From assembly GCA_014925825.1 (NCBI GenBank), contig JACGCK010000121.1, forward strand, positions 1-64,000: 64,000 bases of DNA. Reading direction: 5' to 3'. The notes under the pieces are model-generated. The model was not told the origin of the DNA. It saw only the letters and a program-made list of their open reading frames with translations, and searched no databases. A program made the position numbers and the translations under genes. Source of the stretch: Pholiota molesta. Taxonomy: Eukaryota > Basidiomycota > Agaricomycetes > Agaricales > Strophariaceae. Each line of letters begins with the position of its first letter. Positions within the stretch are counted from its first letter, which is position 1. Positions 11,387 to 23,344 of the stretch are shown here, in pieces.

Positions 11387-11820
11387 TTGTACACGTTCTG
11401 TTTCTGAATATCATCCACAACATGAGTGAGATGGGTATTTTGCCGGACTGCTTCAATCAATCAGGTAGGGTTATGTATGCCTTATCGCGGCCCTATTAAT
11501 TCAAGCAGAATTGACTTTGGTGGCCAGGATCTCCAACCAATTCAAGCCAATGATAACGATTTTGCCACTGGTGAGCCTCAGCTCGAACCTGCTCGAAGAG
11601 TCGAAACCCATTGCGAACCCAGATCGCGTCAATTTCAAAAGCGACCTCGACGCGTGAAAGGAACGGTCACGTGATGTTGGTCCGGCGCGGTTGCACGTGT
11701 AGTAGTGTTAGTGTAGGGCAATTTGAACACTCTTCCCCTGACCCTCCCATCCCGATTTCCTTTCCTCCAGACCATAGTCCTTGAATCTGCTTCTACTGGA
11801 ATAGGGATAGACGAAGAATA
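11387..11820. other. Intergenic, no gene seen
   Basis: The 434 bp between the M64 stop and the CLASP start show no supported gene. It should hold the terminator of the first gene and the promoter of the second. Confidence 0.6.
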
Positions 11821-14389
11821 ATGCCAGTAAGTTGATATCCAACGTCTCTTTGATGAATTGTGATATTCATTCCTCTGGACAGAAAGAGCTCGCGGCGGCA
11901 GATGTCAAATATGAAATCGACAACCTACGCCATAATCTATTTCTTGAGGAGACCGAAGACAGCTGGGAAAAGATTGGAAAATCTATTACCTCCTTGATCA
12001 AGATATGCGAGAATGGCGGCTACGACGCAAATCCGTTAGAACTGGTCACTGCACTACGATCTTCACACCGACCCATCATCAGCGCCATGAATTCCGAAAG
12101 AACACGACTGTGTCTTATTCCTCTAGAGCTTCTCAGCACACTGGCATCTGTGATGGGGGGAGAATTTGAACAATTGCTGCCATTGTTCATGCAACCTTTA
12201 TTGACGATCTGTGCCCGCACCAACAAAGTCATCATCAACCGCGCCCGCGCCTGTATCTTCTCCATCATCGAATACACCCAATCAGCAGTTTTGCTCACTT
12301 ACTTCCTACAAAACATTAAGGACAAGTCAGCTACTCTGAAAGTTGTTGCCGTGGAAGGGACGTTGGCCTGTTTGAACTCTTGCAACCCACCCGACATTGA
12401 AAAGGAGCCACGAGCCCTCGAGATCGAAGCCATCATCCGTGCCTCAGCTCGTGATGCCAACGCGGATGTGAGGAAGATTAGTAGGAAGATGTTTGAAAGC
12501 TATCGGATTTTATTCCCCTCCAGGGTCCTCAAGTATGTTGTTTACCACTTTCATAGCTTTTCGATCCCAACTAATTTCAATATCCCTCTAGCTTTACCGG
12601 ACCACTCAGTCCCACAACAAAGAAATATCTCGATATAAAGCCAACGACTGTAGCATCTAAGCCCATGCCCACTGCGCCCTCGACAACTCGGATGAAGACC
12701 GAAACTAAGCCTTCGACCGCTACGACTTCTATAGCGAAAGCTGGCCACAGTCGGACTACATCTTCGACTCTCTCTACTAATACAGTGAACAATCAAACTC
12801 GTACTGCAGCTCCAACTATGACCCGGATTACAAGAAAGGAACCCACCCCCGCATCTTCCGCCTCGTCTGCCCCCTATGTCCCAGTGCGGCCTGTGCAGTC
12901 AACAAAATCCGTCTCTGAATCTCAAAGGACGATTACACAAAGAACGGTAGCTCCTACAACTTCTACCACCGGACCTGTCAGGATGGCCTCCACGCAGGAC
13001 CAAAAACGTCCCGTACCGCCTGTACGCTCACAATCTAGCACTATATCTCGGGTCGCAGGTGCAGCTTCTTCCTCTACGGGGGCTAATCGACTCCAACTCA
13101 ATTCTGGAAATCCGTCCACAACTGCCTCAGGATCGATGCCTGTGACTACAGGACCTCGACGTGTGCCTATGCCAGCGCCCATGCCAGCGCCAGCTCCACC
13201 CAAAGAGAAGGAAGGACCAAAGAGGCCCGCGCCGAAAGTTGACAACGCCACTTCTAATGCCACTTCTACCAGGCAGCGCCCTATTATTCCTGCCGCGCCT
13301 ATCAAAAAGAAACCCATTTCTATCGCTCCTTCCACGAAAGACCGCGTACCTGCTGCCGCTAAACTTACTACAGCAAAAGCCAGATCGACAGTATCATCAG
13401 TTCCTGTTGCCTCTGCCAGCTCGACCGCGACTACTGGTAGCACCGCAACCACCACGAGACCCTTGGTGGTTGCCAAAGCTAAGCCTCAATGGGGTGGCAG
13501 GCCTGCGCCGACGAAGGCTGTTCCAGGCGCATCCCAGAAACCCGCACCAAGTGCGTTGGCGCGAAAGCCTTCCAGTCGCGTTCTACCAAAAGCGGCACCC
13601 TCGAAGATCCGGCCTGTCACTCCTGCGATGGTTGCCCTGCCTCCGTCGCCGACACCTGAAGAAGAGGAAGTTGTTGCAGAAGTTGTTGTTGCTGCAGATG
13701 TCAAGACAAATGACCAAATCAAAGCTGAAGAAGAAACTCAGACCGAAGAGCGCGTTGACGAGCACGTCGAAGAGCCAGCTGAAGAAGTCCTTGAGCAGAT
13801 TAATCACGTCGCGTCGTCGCCTACCCCTGATGCTGAAAACGTCCAGAAAGAGAAAGAAATCGAACAACCAGAGGCCACCGAGGACGAGTCGGAGCACAAT
13901 GGAGAAAACGACCTCACTCCTCGCAGCGAGGAAACCGACGAAAGCGACCATTCGTCCAACGGAAACCACGTTCCACAAACACCACAAGGACTGCTTGCCC
14001 TTCCTACTGCTAACCACCCAGCCGTCGCATCCAAGACGCCCATATCCGCACTGCTCTCTTCCATCGAGCAAGGCTTCGCGTTCTCACCCATCACGCCCCT
14101 CTCGCCCGCCGACCTTTACCTCCCTAACGCGAACGGCGCCACGCCCTACAGCCACCAAACGCACGCGGTGCACCTGCAAGGCCCGCGCCAGCCGTTCAAC
14201 TACGCCCTGCACGCGCCTCACGCGAATGGTGTGTTTTCCGGGTTCACGTTCGCTGATGTGAAGAAGGAAGAGGAGCTAGTTCGGGGTGATATTGGGGTGA
14301 TCAAGGTCAGCGATCATAATAAGCTCTTCGCGCAGGCTGGGCTGGACGATGCTGCGAGTCGTCATGCTTTTATAGAGCTGAACCAATAA
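11821..14389 (+). CDS. CLASP-N (TOG-like) microtubule-associated protein
   Basis: Likely microtubule-binding protein of the CLASP/Stu1 group. Exons 11821-11826, 11883-12532 and 12592-14389 give 817 residues. The first exon is only ATG-CCA, placed because its GTAAGT donor joins to KELAAADVKYEIDNLR. Residues about 5-215 form one helical-repeat CLASP N-terminal domain (DSWEKIGKSITSLIKIC, ICARTNKVIINRARACI, DANADVRKISRKMFESY). The rest is a long disordered tail rich in Ser, Thr, Pro, Ala and Lys with an acidic stretch near residues 550-640. Such basic Ser/Pro-rich tails usually bind microtubules. Only one TOG-type domain is present, whereas animal and yeast CLASPs have more. It may be the short basidiomycete form. 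Confidence 0.8.
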
Positions 14390-14688
14390 CAAAGGTTGGG
14401 GGTAGCGTGTCATTGTCTTCGATAGTTGCCTTGGTTTCTCTATATCCTTTCTCTCATTTTCTGCTTCCTGCTTTCGCGCTATAAATATGGATATTTTCTG
14501 GCTCTTATTTAATCAATCATGTTTTATGTTGCGATCAACCTTCAGAAAAGTTCAGATCTTCACATTAAGTTGTCTAGCAGGTGTAGGTTTTAAGTACAAT
14601 ACATTATGTCGTGTATACGTGTCTATGAAATCGTAGTTCTCTATATCACACAGTTCTATCTCAAACTCTATCTAAGTAATTCTTAGCA

Positions 14689-16297
14689 TCACCAAAAGCG
14701 GATGCTGATAGGTTCCTTGCCATCTACCAGTCGCCTATGCACGACGTTGCTAGTGAAAGAAGACCACTAATAAAAGATGATTAGTATTTTTTCACCCGCA
14801 ATTTTTTTAGAGCAACAAAAGACATACCCCGTTCCCAATGAAAACTGCCGACTGCCGCCCAATGTCCATGTCCACCGCAACCCCAACATCCTTCTGCTCT
14901 GCAGTCAAGCGCAAGTCCCTACTGGTCACGATCCGACTCCAGACGCCCTCCGCCCTCAAGGTCTCCTTCAACGCGTCCAGCCACGTCGTGCCGTCGTTCG
15001 ACATAATATACAGCACATCCAGGCGGCGATTTGCCCCAGTGTGCTGCAGGTACTCGCGCCTCGCTTCGCGCACCTTGTGCGCAATGGCTTCTGGGGGCGG
15101 CAGGCACCGCGCGAGGAAGATGGCCTCGTTCTCCGGCGTGTTCTTCCCCGGCGCCAGGACGGCACCCGGCGGCGCTGGAGGCGGATCGAACTTGTCCGGG
15201 AGGAAGGGGAGGAGATTCCAGTTGTAGAACGTCGAGTTCAGCTCGGCGTGCTCGATGCACGCCTGCTTGAAGTCGCCGCGGCGGACGTGGATCGAGAACA
15301 CGCTCGCGAAGGGGTTCGCCGCGCCGGCGGACGTCCGCGGGCGGGGCTGGAACAGCTTGGCGTTGTCGTCGAGCGCGGACTGCACGGTGGGCGAGGTGCC
15401 GAGGCGGCGCGAGACGGGCGCGTCCTTGAACGCGCCCCAGAGCGACACGCTCCGCCGCCCGCTCCAGAACCAGATGTCGAACGTCTCGGGGAAGGCGTCC
15501 TCCTCCGGCGCCGCCGCCTCGATCTCGATGCACCGCTCCGGCGCCTCCGCCAGCAGCCGGCGCCACGTCTCGAAGATCACCAGCCCGTCCGCGGCGCGCA
15601 GCTGGGGCTTGACGTCGCGGGTGTTGATGATCCTGCGCGCGTGCTTCGGGCAGACGAGGTCGAAGTAGGCTTCGGAGACGGCGCGTGGTGATTTATCGGC
15701 GGGGTCCCAGGGCCCGCCGGCGGACGGGCCTGAGATGAGCGCATTGAGCGGCGTGCGTGGGTTCGAGGCGTTCGCGGAGGTGCGCCATGGGTAGTGGGTT
15801 TTCTCCCAGATGAAGTCGTGAAACACGTATGCGCGATTCGATTCGTGGGCGAGCCATGTATTTAGCAGCCTGATGATCGGGTGCGAAATGTCCGATCAGA
15901 TAAAAATTTCAGATAGGATAGGATACATAGAAGGCAGGGAATATGCAAGTCAGAAATGTTTGATAGCGTAAGAAAGAGGGACGCACATATCATTCAGCTT
16001 GTTATTCCATCCAGCCTGGTGCACGCGCGAATTCGCGAAAAGCACATATCGCCCAGACCTGCCCTCCGGGAACGGCAGGTCCGAATTGTGTTGCGGAAGG
16101 CGCATCTCCCACTCTTTCAGCGCGGTATACGTGGGTGGTGCATCGCGGTCGACTGGATGGTAGTTGCTCAGCACGGTATAGTCATAGATAAGCTGGAGGT
16201 TGCGCTTGACTTCGACGTTGTAGAGGACGGAGATGCCCAGGATGATCAAGAGAAGCGCCCATAGCCGGGGACGAGAGGGCCTTCCCAGTGGAGGCAT
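14689..16297 (-). CDS. Type II membrane O-fucosyltransferase-like glycosyltransferase
   Basis: Likely Golgi enzyme transferring fucose from GDP-fucose, by resemblance to fungal GDP-fucose protein O-fucosyltransferase-like proteins. Exons 15987-16297, 14828-15869 and 14689-14766 join in frame to 476 residues. The start at 16297 gives a short basic tail (MPPLGRPSRPR) and then one membrane segment (LWALLLIILGISVLY), the type II layout. Family signals are AGWNNKLNDM near residue 100, the IHVRRGDF nucleotide-sugar motif, YIMSNDG, and a C-terminal FIGNGWSSFTSNV block that crosses the last intron. The coding strand is GC-rich, so opposite-strand frames are open but meaningless. It converges with the CLASP gene, with 299 bp between the stops. 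Confidence 0.8.
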
Positions 16298-17952
16298 GAT
16301 GCAAACCCTCGGCTTTTGCTTCTGGGAAAAAAGCAAGTCGTATCGAAGGGACCTCATATAAGCAGCGGATGGGTAAAGAAACACCGCGACAACAAGAAAT
16401 CACGCTATAAAGGCGAAATCTGGGTGAGTAAGCCTTGCTGTCCCCAGGCTATCTTCTGCTATCTCTGTTGTCAAAAGGCAACGAAAGCGATGGGATGGGC
16501 TATCTCCATAAGTGCTGCACACCAACATGACGCTGGACTTTGGCTGGACTAGGCTGGACTGCCTGGACAGGAGACGGGATAATTGGGTGATGGGGGCCAG
16601 TGTGTGCGCCCAGTTGGCAATGTCATTTTTCGGACACTTGGGATATGCAGCATGATTCGCCCAAGGTATGGTACAAATGCGACGAAAAATTGAACAAAAA
16701 CTGGCAACTGGCCGGAAGATGTGCGTATCTCTCCGCTGTGATCGACGTCGATGATTCGCCGTGTGTGGCCTTATTTGAGGTCTCTTCTGTCCATTCCATT
16801 CACATGCCCTTGTGCGATCCTTTGCTGTGCCGAATCATAAAGCCCTCTATCGCTCTAGGATAATCTCTAACAATGATAACAACACTTTTAAGGTCGACCG
16901 GCGTGTACAGATGAAAAAGAAATCACATCATCTGATTCAAATTGCGCAACTCACCGAATTTCTAACGCAAGAAAGCCTTTTCTTGGCGCTAGGCCCGACG
17001 TATTCCTGGCAGTCTAACCAGGCAATCATCTATGTCATACATGGCGGAAGACATCCGAGCTAAGAACATGTCGGATGTAATTGTGCGGATTCGTCCGACG
17101 GACTCCAACCACGAAGTTGGTGCCACTGCGGTCGACCGTTTTGTACCTCATCGGACAGGTCAAGGAAGGTGGGTGAATGCGTTTCTGCTATATTTCACGT
17201 ACTTAGATCATGTAAGCGCAACCAGGTCATATCTCGGTAGCCTCCATCCGGATACGTGTGCTTTAGACCTTCCTAACGTTCCAGTATTCTCCGTCATCAT
17301 TTTCGAGTCAAGTCGCCAGCCAGAAATAACACTGATGAGACAGAAAAAATAGTCAAGAACTTCTGTTTCGACCTATATATACTTACAAGTATCCGGCTCC
17401 CAGCTCCAGTAAGTCCGAATAATTGAGGATCTGATTGAATCCTATTTTTCTGCCCTTTGATTGAACCTCATCTTGGGCCCATAACAGAAAGGATCCTGCA
17501 AGACAGGCTAAGTAGACCTGCGTGAATTGCAATTTGACTCTGGGGTCGAGATAGATCTGACTGGCATTTACAAAAATACTTCAATTTCTTGAGACAGCGT
17601 TGTCCCTAAGTGAGTCATAATGCCAATGCAACCCCTTATTGGTAGCCTCTGACCGTCGCTCTTTTGATATCAATCATTCCATTTCTCCATCTGACACATA
17701 ACATACATAACTTGTACTCACTCTCTCTCATGCTATTTTTTTTTATAGTAGTGCAGACCGCCACCCAGGCGAAAAATGGCCTATACTAACCCACGCTGCT
17801 GAAGGATGTGCCCATCCTTTCCCGACCGCGCCCGAGCCGCTAATTGTGGCATATAAAGAGCATGTCGAAAGTATGTCTAAAGTATATCGCTAACTAGCGT
17901 CCCAGATTTCAAACCCCTTCGAAGCTACTTCCCAGCTCTAGCATTTTAAAAT
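16298..17952. other. Intergenic, no gene seen
   Basis: About 1.65 kb between two diverging genes. Open frames are short and compositionally random and show no recognisable domain or plausible exon chain. It should contain the promoters of the fucosyltransferase-like gene and of the first dehydrogenase gene. Confidence 0.55.
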
Positions 17953-18823
17953 ATGGCCAAGGTTGTCCTGATAACTGGTACGCTTCCTTCAAAAATTTGA
18001 TCTTTGTTGCGCACATCGTTGACGGATGACTTGTATTCAGGTGCAAATTCTGGCCTTGGGTTTGAACTTGCTCGTCTTATTTTAGAGAAAGGACACATTG
18101 TCTATATCGGCGCCAGGGACGAAGTCGCTGGAAAGCAAGCAGTGTACGTCGGCCCGCGCTTATTTTAGCGCCCATCACTCGATTGACCCGAATAATCCAT
18201 CACGCAGTGACGCGCTACATTTAGAAGGCTTCAAGACAGCAAAACTCGTCATAATCGACATAACTCAGCCATCCAGCATCAAGGCTGCCGCAGAAGCCAT
18301 CGAAGCAGCTGAAGGCAAGCTCGATGTGCTCGTGAACAACGCGGGGATCTGCAAGCTCACCGAAAACCAAAGCGCCGTATCGCCCTCCCTCGACGTCCTC
18401 CGCGCTGTCTTCGACACCAACTTCTTCGGCACCATCCAGACCACAGCCGTGTTCATCCCGCTGCTGCGCAAGTCCACTGAACCGAGCCCCGTCATCCTCA
18501 ACGTGACATCGGGGCTGGGCTCGAACGCACTGCGTGCCAAGTCGGCGTTCACTGAGTACCACATTACAGGGTACAACGCGAGCAAGGCCGCGCTGAACTC
18601 GTATACGATTACGCTGTCGCACGAGCTGAAGAAGGAGGGGTTTAAAGTGAATGTGGCGGCGCCGGGATATTCAGCGACGAAGTTGACCGGGGGGCTTGGG
18701 CAGCCTGTCAGAGATGGCGCGTTGAATTTGCTTCCCTGGGCGTTGTTGGATGAGAGTGGACCTACTGGGAAGTTCTTTGGTGTCGAAGGGAATGAAGGCA
18801 TTTTGAAGGAGGTCGCTTGGTAA
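17953..18823 (+). CDS. Short-chain dehydrogenase/reductase, array copy 1
   Basis: NAD(P)-dependent oxidoreductase of the classical SDR family, closest in feel to carbonyl reductase-type enzymes; substrate unknown. Exons 17953-17977, 18041-18143 and 18208-18823 give 247 residues. The cofactor motif TGANSGLG spans the first intron. NNAG lies at residue 86, and the catalytic Ser (TSG) at 144, Tyr at 165 and Lys at 169 (YNASK). The Ser-Tyr spacing of 21 is longer than the usual 12-13, as in reductases with an insert there. The motifs PGYSATK and LLDESGPTGKFF are shared with the neighbouring copies. This is the first gene of a tandem array with identical intron positions, which implies local duplication. 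There is no signal peptide, so it is probably cytosolic. Confidence 0.9.
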
Positions 18824-19340
18824 TCCAAACAAGATATCCGGTTCGAAGCTCTATAAAATATACTGTTTAAAGTTTCAAGAATGGGTTTCTCTACGCAGGT
18901 CTCTGGATGTACCCAGTCTCTCCAAAGCAAATACATAAGTAACTCCAGATGTCCCGCGTCGAAACTTGGTCGAAACTCAGAACTGGTGTATACAGTCATT
19001 TGCTACTAAAACTAAAAATAGGCCTCAAGTTATTGGGACTTCGAAGTGGTGCAAGGTGATAAACATAAACTTCGACGTTTAGTAAACCAGTACTCAACGC
19101 AGTGCCAACCAGATGCCGTCTGACCACGTCAGTCCATGCCGCTGTGTTCTCCGTTATTCTTTCTCCATCTTATTTGTTTTCTGGACCATGATCCAAAAAT
19201 AACTTCTTCGACTCGGTTAACATGTCTTACAAAGTTGTATAAAGGCTCAAGTGCACACATAGCCTGGTGTATCTTATCACCGATCACCTCTCGCCAATCT
19301 AACTTTGTTCGAAGTCATCCTTGAACTATCGCATTTACTT

Positions 19341-20201
19341 ATGGCGAAGGTTATCTTGATAACTGGTGTGCTTACTCTTGGTTTTGGCTCTTAATAAACG
19401 CCTCACTGACATTGTGTGTTAAATCAGGTGCAAACTCTGGCCTTGGGTTTGAGCTTGCACGCCTAATCGCTGAGAAGGGGCACATTGTTTACATTGGTGC
19501 CAGGAATGAGGCGGCCGGAAAGGAAGCAGTGTATGGGCGCTTCAAGTTGCTCTATCATCACTTCATTGAATATTAACCCGCCATTGTCATTGCACAGCCA
19601 GACCCTTCATTCAGAAGGCTTCAAAACCGTCAAACTTGTCAAAATCAATATAACTGACCCATCCAGCATCAAGTCTGCGGCAGAAGTCATCGAAGCAGCC
19701 GAAGGAAAGCTCGACGCCCTCGTGAACAACGCGGGCGTCTACAAGGCAGAGGAGAACCAAAATGCCGTCTCTCCCTCCTTCGATGTCATCCGCGAGATCT
19801 TCGAGGCCAACTTCTTCGGCACCATCCAGACCACAACCGCGTTCATCCCACTCCTGCGCAAGTCTACGGAGAAGAGCCCTGTTATCCTCAATGTCTCCTC
19901 TGGACTGGGTTCCAACTCATTGCGAGCGCGCAAGACTGAGGCAGACGAGTTCGACCTCACCGGGTATAATGCGAGCAAGGCAGCTCTGAACTCGTATACG
20001 ATTACTCTGTCCCATGAGTTGAAAAAGGAGGGGTTTAAAGTGAATGCAGTGGCACCAGGATTTACGGCGACGAAGATGACGGGCGGCCGAGGACAGCCTG
20101 TTAGGGACGGGGCGTTGGGTTTACTTCGTTTGACATTGGTCGATGAGAACGGCCCGACTGGAAAGTTCTTCAATGCAGCTGGGGAGGAGTACCCATGGTA
20201 G
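19341..20201 (+). CDS. Short-chain dehydrogenase/reductase, array copy 2
   Basis: Close paralogue of the gene upstream, with the same first-exon length (25 nt), second-exon length (103 nt) and phases: exons 19341-19365, 19428-19530 and 19598-20201, 243 residues. It keeps TGANSGLG, NNAG and YNASK, so it should be an active NAD(P)-dependent reductase. The C-terminus ends PTGKFFNAAGEEYPW, against a longer tail in copy 1. It probably arose by tandem duplication. Regulation cannot be read from the sequence. Confidence 0.9.
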
Positions 20202-20398
20202 ACGAATCAGGTGTTCAATAAAATAGATAGATAATGATTCATATTCGGGTTCTGTAAAATCAATGTAAAATATACCTTTCTGTCTGTGGGCATCGCTAAA
20301 CCCCAGAAAAGGCCTTTCATCGCTATTGCGCACGTCGCTAATGAGGTTCAAATTTAGGCGCCAAGATCGCTCTTCGCTAATTTGAATAATTACTTTAC

Positions 20399-20880
20399 GC
20401 AGTGATGCCCTTCATTCAGAAGGTTTCAAGACAGTCAAATCAGCTGCGATCGATGTAAAGCGGCCGTCCAGTATTAGGAGAAGCCAACGAAGCCGCCAAA
20501 GGAAAGTTCAACGAAAACGAAAGCGCCGTTTTGCCCTCGCTCGATGCCATCCGCGACTCGGAGGTCCTGGAGACCATTTCTACGGCGTCATCCAGACCAC
20601 TACGTAAGTCCGAGTCCCAGATAATTCTCGGATGTTGGCTGAATACGCTGGGTATAAGTAATGCAAGTAAAGCCGCTCTGAACTCGTATACGATCACCCT
20701 CTCTCACGAGCTAAAAAATGAAGGATTTAAAGTCAATGTAGCATCTCCAGGGTATACGGCGACGGAGATGACATGGGGCCGTGGGCGGCTCCGGGCAGCC
20801 CGTTCAGAGACCCTGCTTCCTTGGGCGCTATTGGGAGAGAGCGGTCCCACTGGAGAATTCTTCGGCGTCTCTGGCAAGAG
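20399..20880 (+). pseudogene. Dead short-chain dehydrogenase copy A
   Basis: A degenerate copy starting at the third exon (ATGCCCTTCATTCAGAAGG matches the third-exon start of the live copies). It lacks the first two exons and the NNAG region, has an internal deletion between the FGTIQTT and YNASK regions, and carries frameshifts. Recognisable pieces are NASKAALNSYTITLSHEL, FKVNVASPGYTAT and LLPWALLGESGPTG. It is not expected to make an enzyme. Its 3' flank (20905-20942, TATATTTACCGCTAAAAATA) recurs after dead copy B. Confidence 0.85.
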
Positions 20881-21413
20881 TCGCCAGAAGTCGACACACT
20901 GGAGTATATTTACCGCTAAAAATAAACTCTCTATAAATAGGCCCCAATTAGGTCGCGTCCATCTCATTCCACGCTGATAAAGCCCACTTCAAATCCATAT
21001 CGTCAAACTCACCTACTTTCTTATGTCACGAATTGTGAAAGTTAACCCCCCCTGCAATACCTATTGCCAACTCAAAGTGAGTCTCTTCGCTTATTATCGA
21101 TCATATCAAGGAAGTGGGATGTGCTGCTTAGGCCAAGCTTAGGCCAAGCTTCGGCGCTTCGTGACTCGACATTGAACAACCATGAGAATTGTAAGAAATT
21201 GTTTTTTGCTAGTCAGCGCTCGGCATTGACCTTGCAGCTTTAAGTCTTCTCGGATTCCTGAATATGCCGGGCGCGAATTCAACGATACATTACAAACCAA
21301 AGTCAAAGCAAGAGATAAGGCAGTTACAATCGCATTTAAAGCTCAAGCGCTCAGTAGCCAATTCACCAGAATCCCCTTCAAACTTTTCCTAATCGTTTAG
21401 CCTAACTATTTTT

Positions 21414-22254
21414 ATGCCCAAAGTCGTCTTGATAACTGGTGCGTTGTACGTTCTCCGAGACCGAATATGACACTCATTTCTGGTATGTTCAGGCGCGAAT
21501 TCCGGTGTCGGGTTTGAGCTTGTGCGCCTGATTGCTGAAAAAGGGCATATTGTCTATCTTGGGGCTCGAAACGAAGAGTCTGGGAAACAAGCAGTGTGCG
21601 TTTGTCTTTGAATCCAAAATTTAGCGCTCGCTCAAATGATCAACATTTTAATACCACAGAGAAACCCTTCATTCAGAAGGCCATACAACCGTGAAACCGG
21701 TTCTAATTGACATAACCCAGCCCTCAAGCATCAAAAGGGCCAAAGAAGCCATCGAGACGGCCGAAGGGAGGCTCGACGTCCTCGTAAACAACGCAGGGGT
21801 CGGGATGGTGGGCGAAAACCAGGACGCCATATCGCCCAACATGGACGTCGTGCGCAAGATCATGGAGACCAACTTCTACGGCGTCATCGAGACGACCGTC
21901 GCGTTCCTGCCCCTCCTACGCAAGTCCAAAGAGAAGAGCCCAGTCATTCTCAACGTCGCGTCTTCGTTTGCCTCGAATACGCTAGGGATCAGGGAAGAGA
22001 AGCTCCATTTCGTGGGATATAGGGCGAGCAAGGTTGCGCTGAACTCGTATACGATCGCCCTGGCGCTTGAACTAAAGGATGAAGGATTTAAAGTGAATTC
22101 GGTGACACCTGGGGTTACGGCGACGAAGATGACCCATCATCATGGGCAGCCTGTTCGGGATGGCGGGGTGGCTATGCTTCCCTGGGCGTTGCTGAGTAGC
22201 GATGGTCCGACTGGCAAATTTTTTGATCCCAATGGCCAGGAGCTCCCATGGTGA
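21414..22254 (+). CDS. Short-chain dehydrogenase/reductase, array copy 3
   Basis: Third intact SDR gene: exons 21414-21438, 21493-21595 and 21660-22254, 240 residues, with the same intron positions as copies 1 and 2. TGANSGVG, NNAG and the active-site YRASK are kept, so a reductase function is likely. It is the most diverged of the three: the FASNTLGIREEKLHF stretch before the catalytic Tyr differs, and TGG is replaced by THHH near the C-terminus. That may change substrate choice. It ends GKFFDPNGQELPW. Confidence 0.9.
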
Positions 22255-22289
22255 ACAAGTATAGATGAGACCCACCTTGTAATATATCA

Positions 22290-22640
22290 ATGTTCTCGTG
22301 AACAACACCGGAATTAACAAGCTCAACGAAGACGAAAACGTACTTTCACCCTCGTTCGATGCCATTCGCGAGGACCTGGAAACCAGACCACAGCCGCGTT
22401 TATTCCATTTCTACGCAATTCTCACAAAGCGAGTCCCAGCCAATTCTCGGATGTTGGCTGAACACGCTGGGTATAATGTAAACAAAGCCGCCCTGAGCTT
22501 GTATACGATCCTCCTGTCTTGGCACGAGTTGTAAAAGGAAGGATTCAAAGTGAATGTAGCATCGCCAGGGAGGGTATACGGTGACAGAGCCGACAGTGGG
22601 CCGGGTGAGAGCGGTCCCCCTGAAAATTTCTTCGGCGCCT
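22290..22640 (+). pseudogene. Dead short-chain dehydrogenase copy B
   Basis: A second degenerate SDR fragment, starting at the VNN.G region (VLVNNTGINKLNEDENV). Like copy A it has the deletion that runs from the mid-protein into GWLNTLG-type sequence before the NxxKAAL block, plus a stop and frameshifts. The shared segment CGAGTCCCAG..AATTCTCGGATGTTGGCTGAA ties the two dead copies together. The retrotransposon lies about 170 bp downstream. Confidence 0.85.
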
Positions 22641-22812
22641 TTGGCCAACCTTTGGCAAGGAAATTCCTGGTTAGTGAATCTCAATTGCAAGGCGATCAAT
22701 AGAACATAAGTGTAAGAATAGATTTGCTGATCCTCTTTGGCCAAATTCTTGAGAGACTGGAGTTGCCAGAAATCCGGGTATATTTACCGCTAAAAATAAA
22801 CTCTATAAATAG

Positions 22813-23093
22813 TGTGACAAGGCGTGTTCCCACGAGTCTTGCCACACGAGAACCCAAAAGACAGTTAAAGAGCTGAATTCCAGGCCGACTATCTACGTAC
22901 ACCAAGTCGGCCTTAAATACTCTACGGATGTCTAATACGTCATAACTAGATAGTTTTTAAACATAAGGTTTTTTCGGAATATGGAGAGAGTGGGGAGTGT
23001 AAACAAAACGAAAGAAACAAATAAAAAGTTCTAAGTCAATAAGATAAGATAAGATAAAGAGTCGTGCTGTGAGGTCGCTAGCGATCCGTCACA
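22813..23093 (-). repeat. 3' LTR of the gypsy element
   Basis: 281 bp with terminal TGTGAC...GTCACA. It differs from the other LTR by two substitutions and two single-base length changes in homopolymers (T6/T5 and A5/A4). It contains (AAGAT) repeats near its right end. Confidence 0.95.
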
Positions 23094-23344
23094 TACGCCC
23101 TCCATCTGATGTGTAATATCAGATACGTACGAAGAGAACGTTGAATAAAAGAAGTCTAAGTCAAAAGTTAAATTGTAAGTAAGAGCCCGTCTTAAAGAAA
23201 AGAATAAAAAGAAAAGAATAAAAAGACTTGTTCAAAAGTTACGCTGTTTCTTGATAGCAGACGAAACACTCCCGGACCCAGGAACACGGCGCTTCTTGCC
23301 AATCCCCAAGCTCTCAGCCGCCGCGCGCATGATAATGGTGTTGA

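Noticed and set aside
14919..15691. Opposite-strand open frames across the fucosyltransferase-like gene
   Set aside because: GC-rich shadow frames; the minus-strand frame carries the family motifs.
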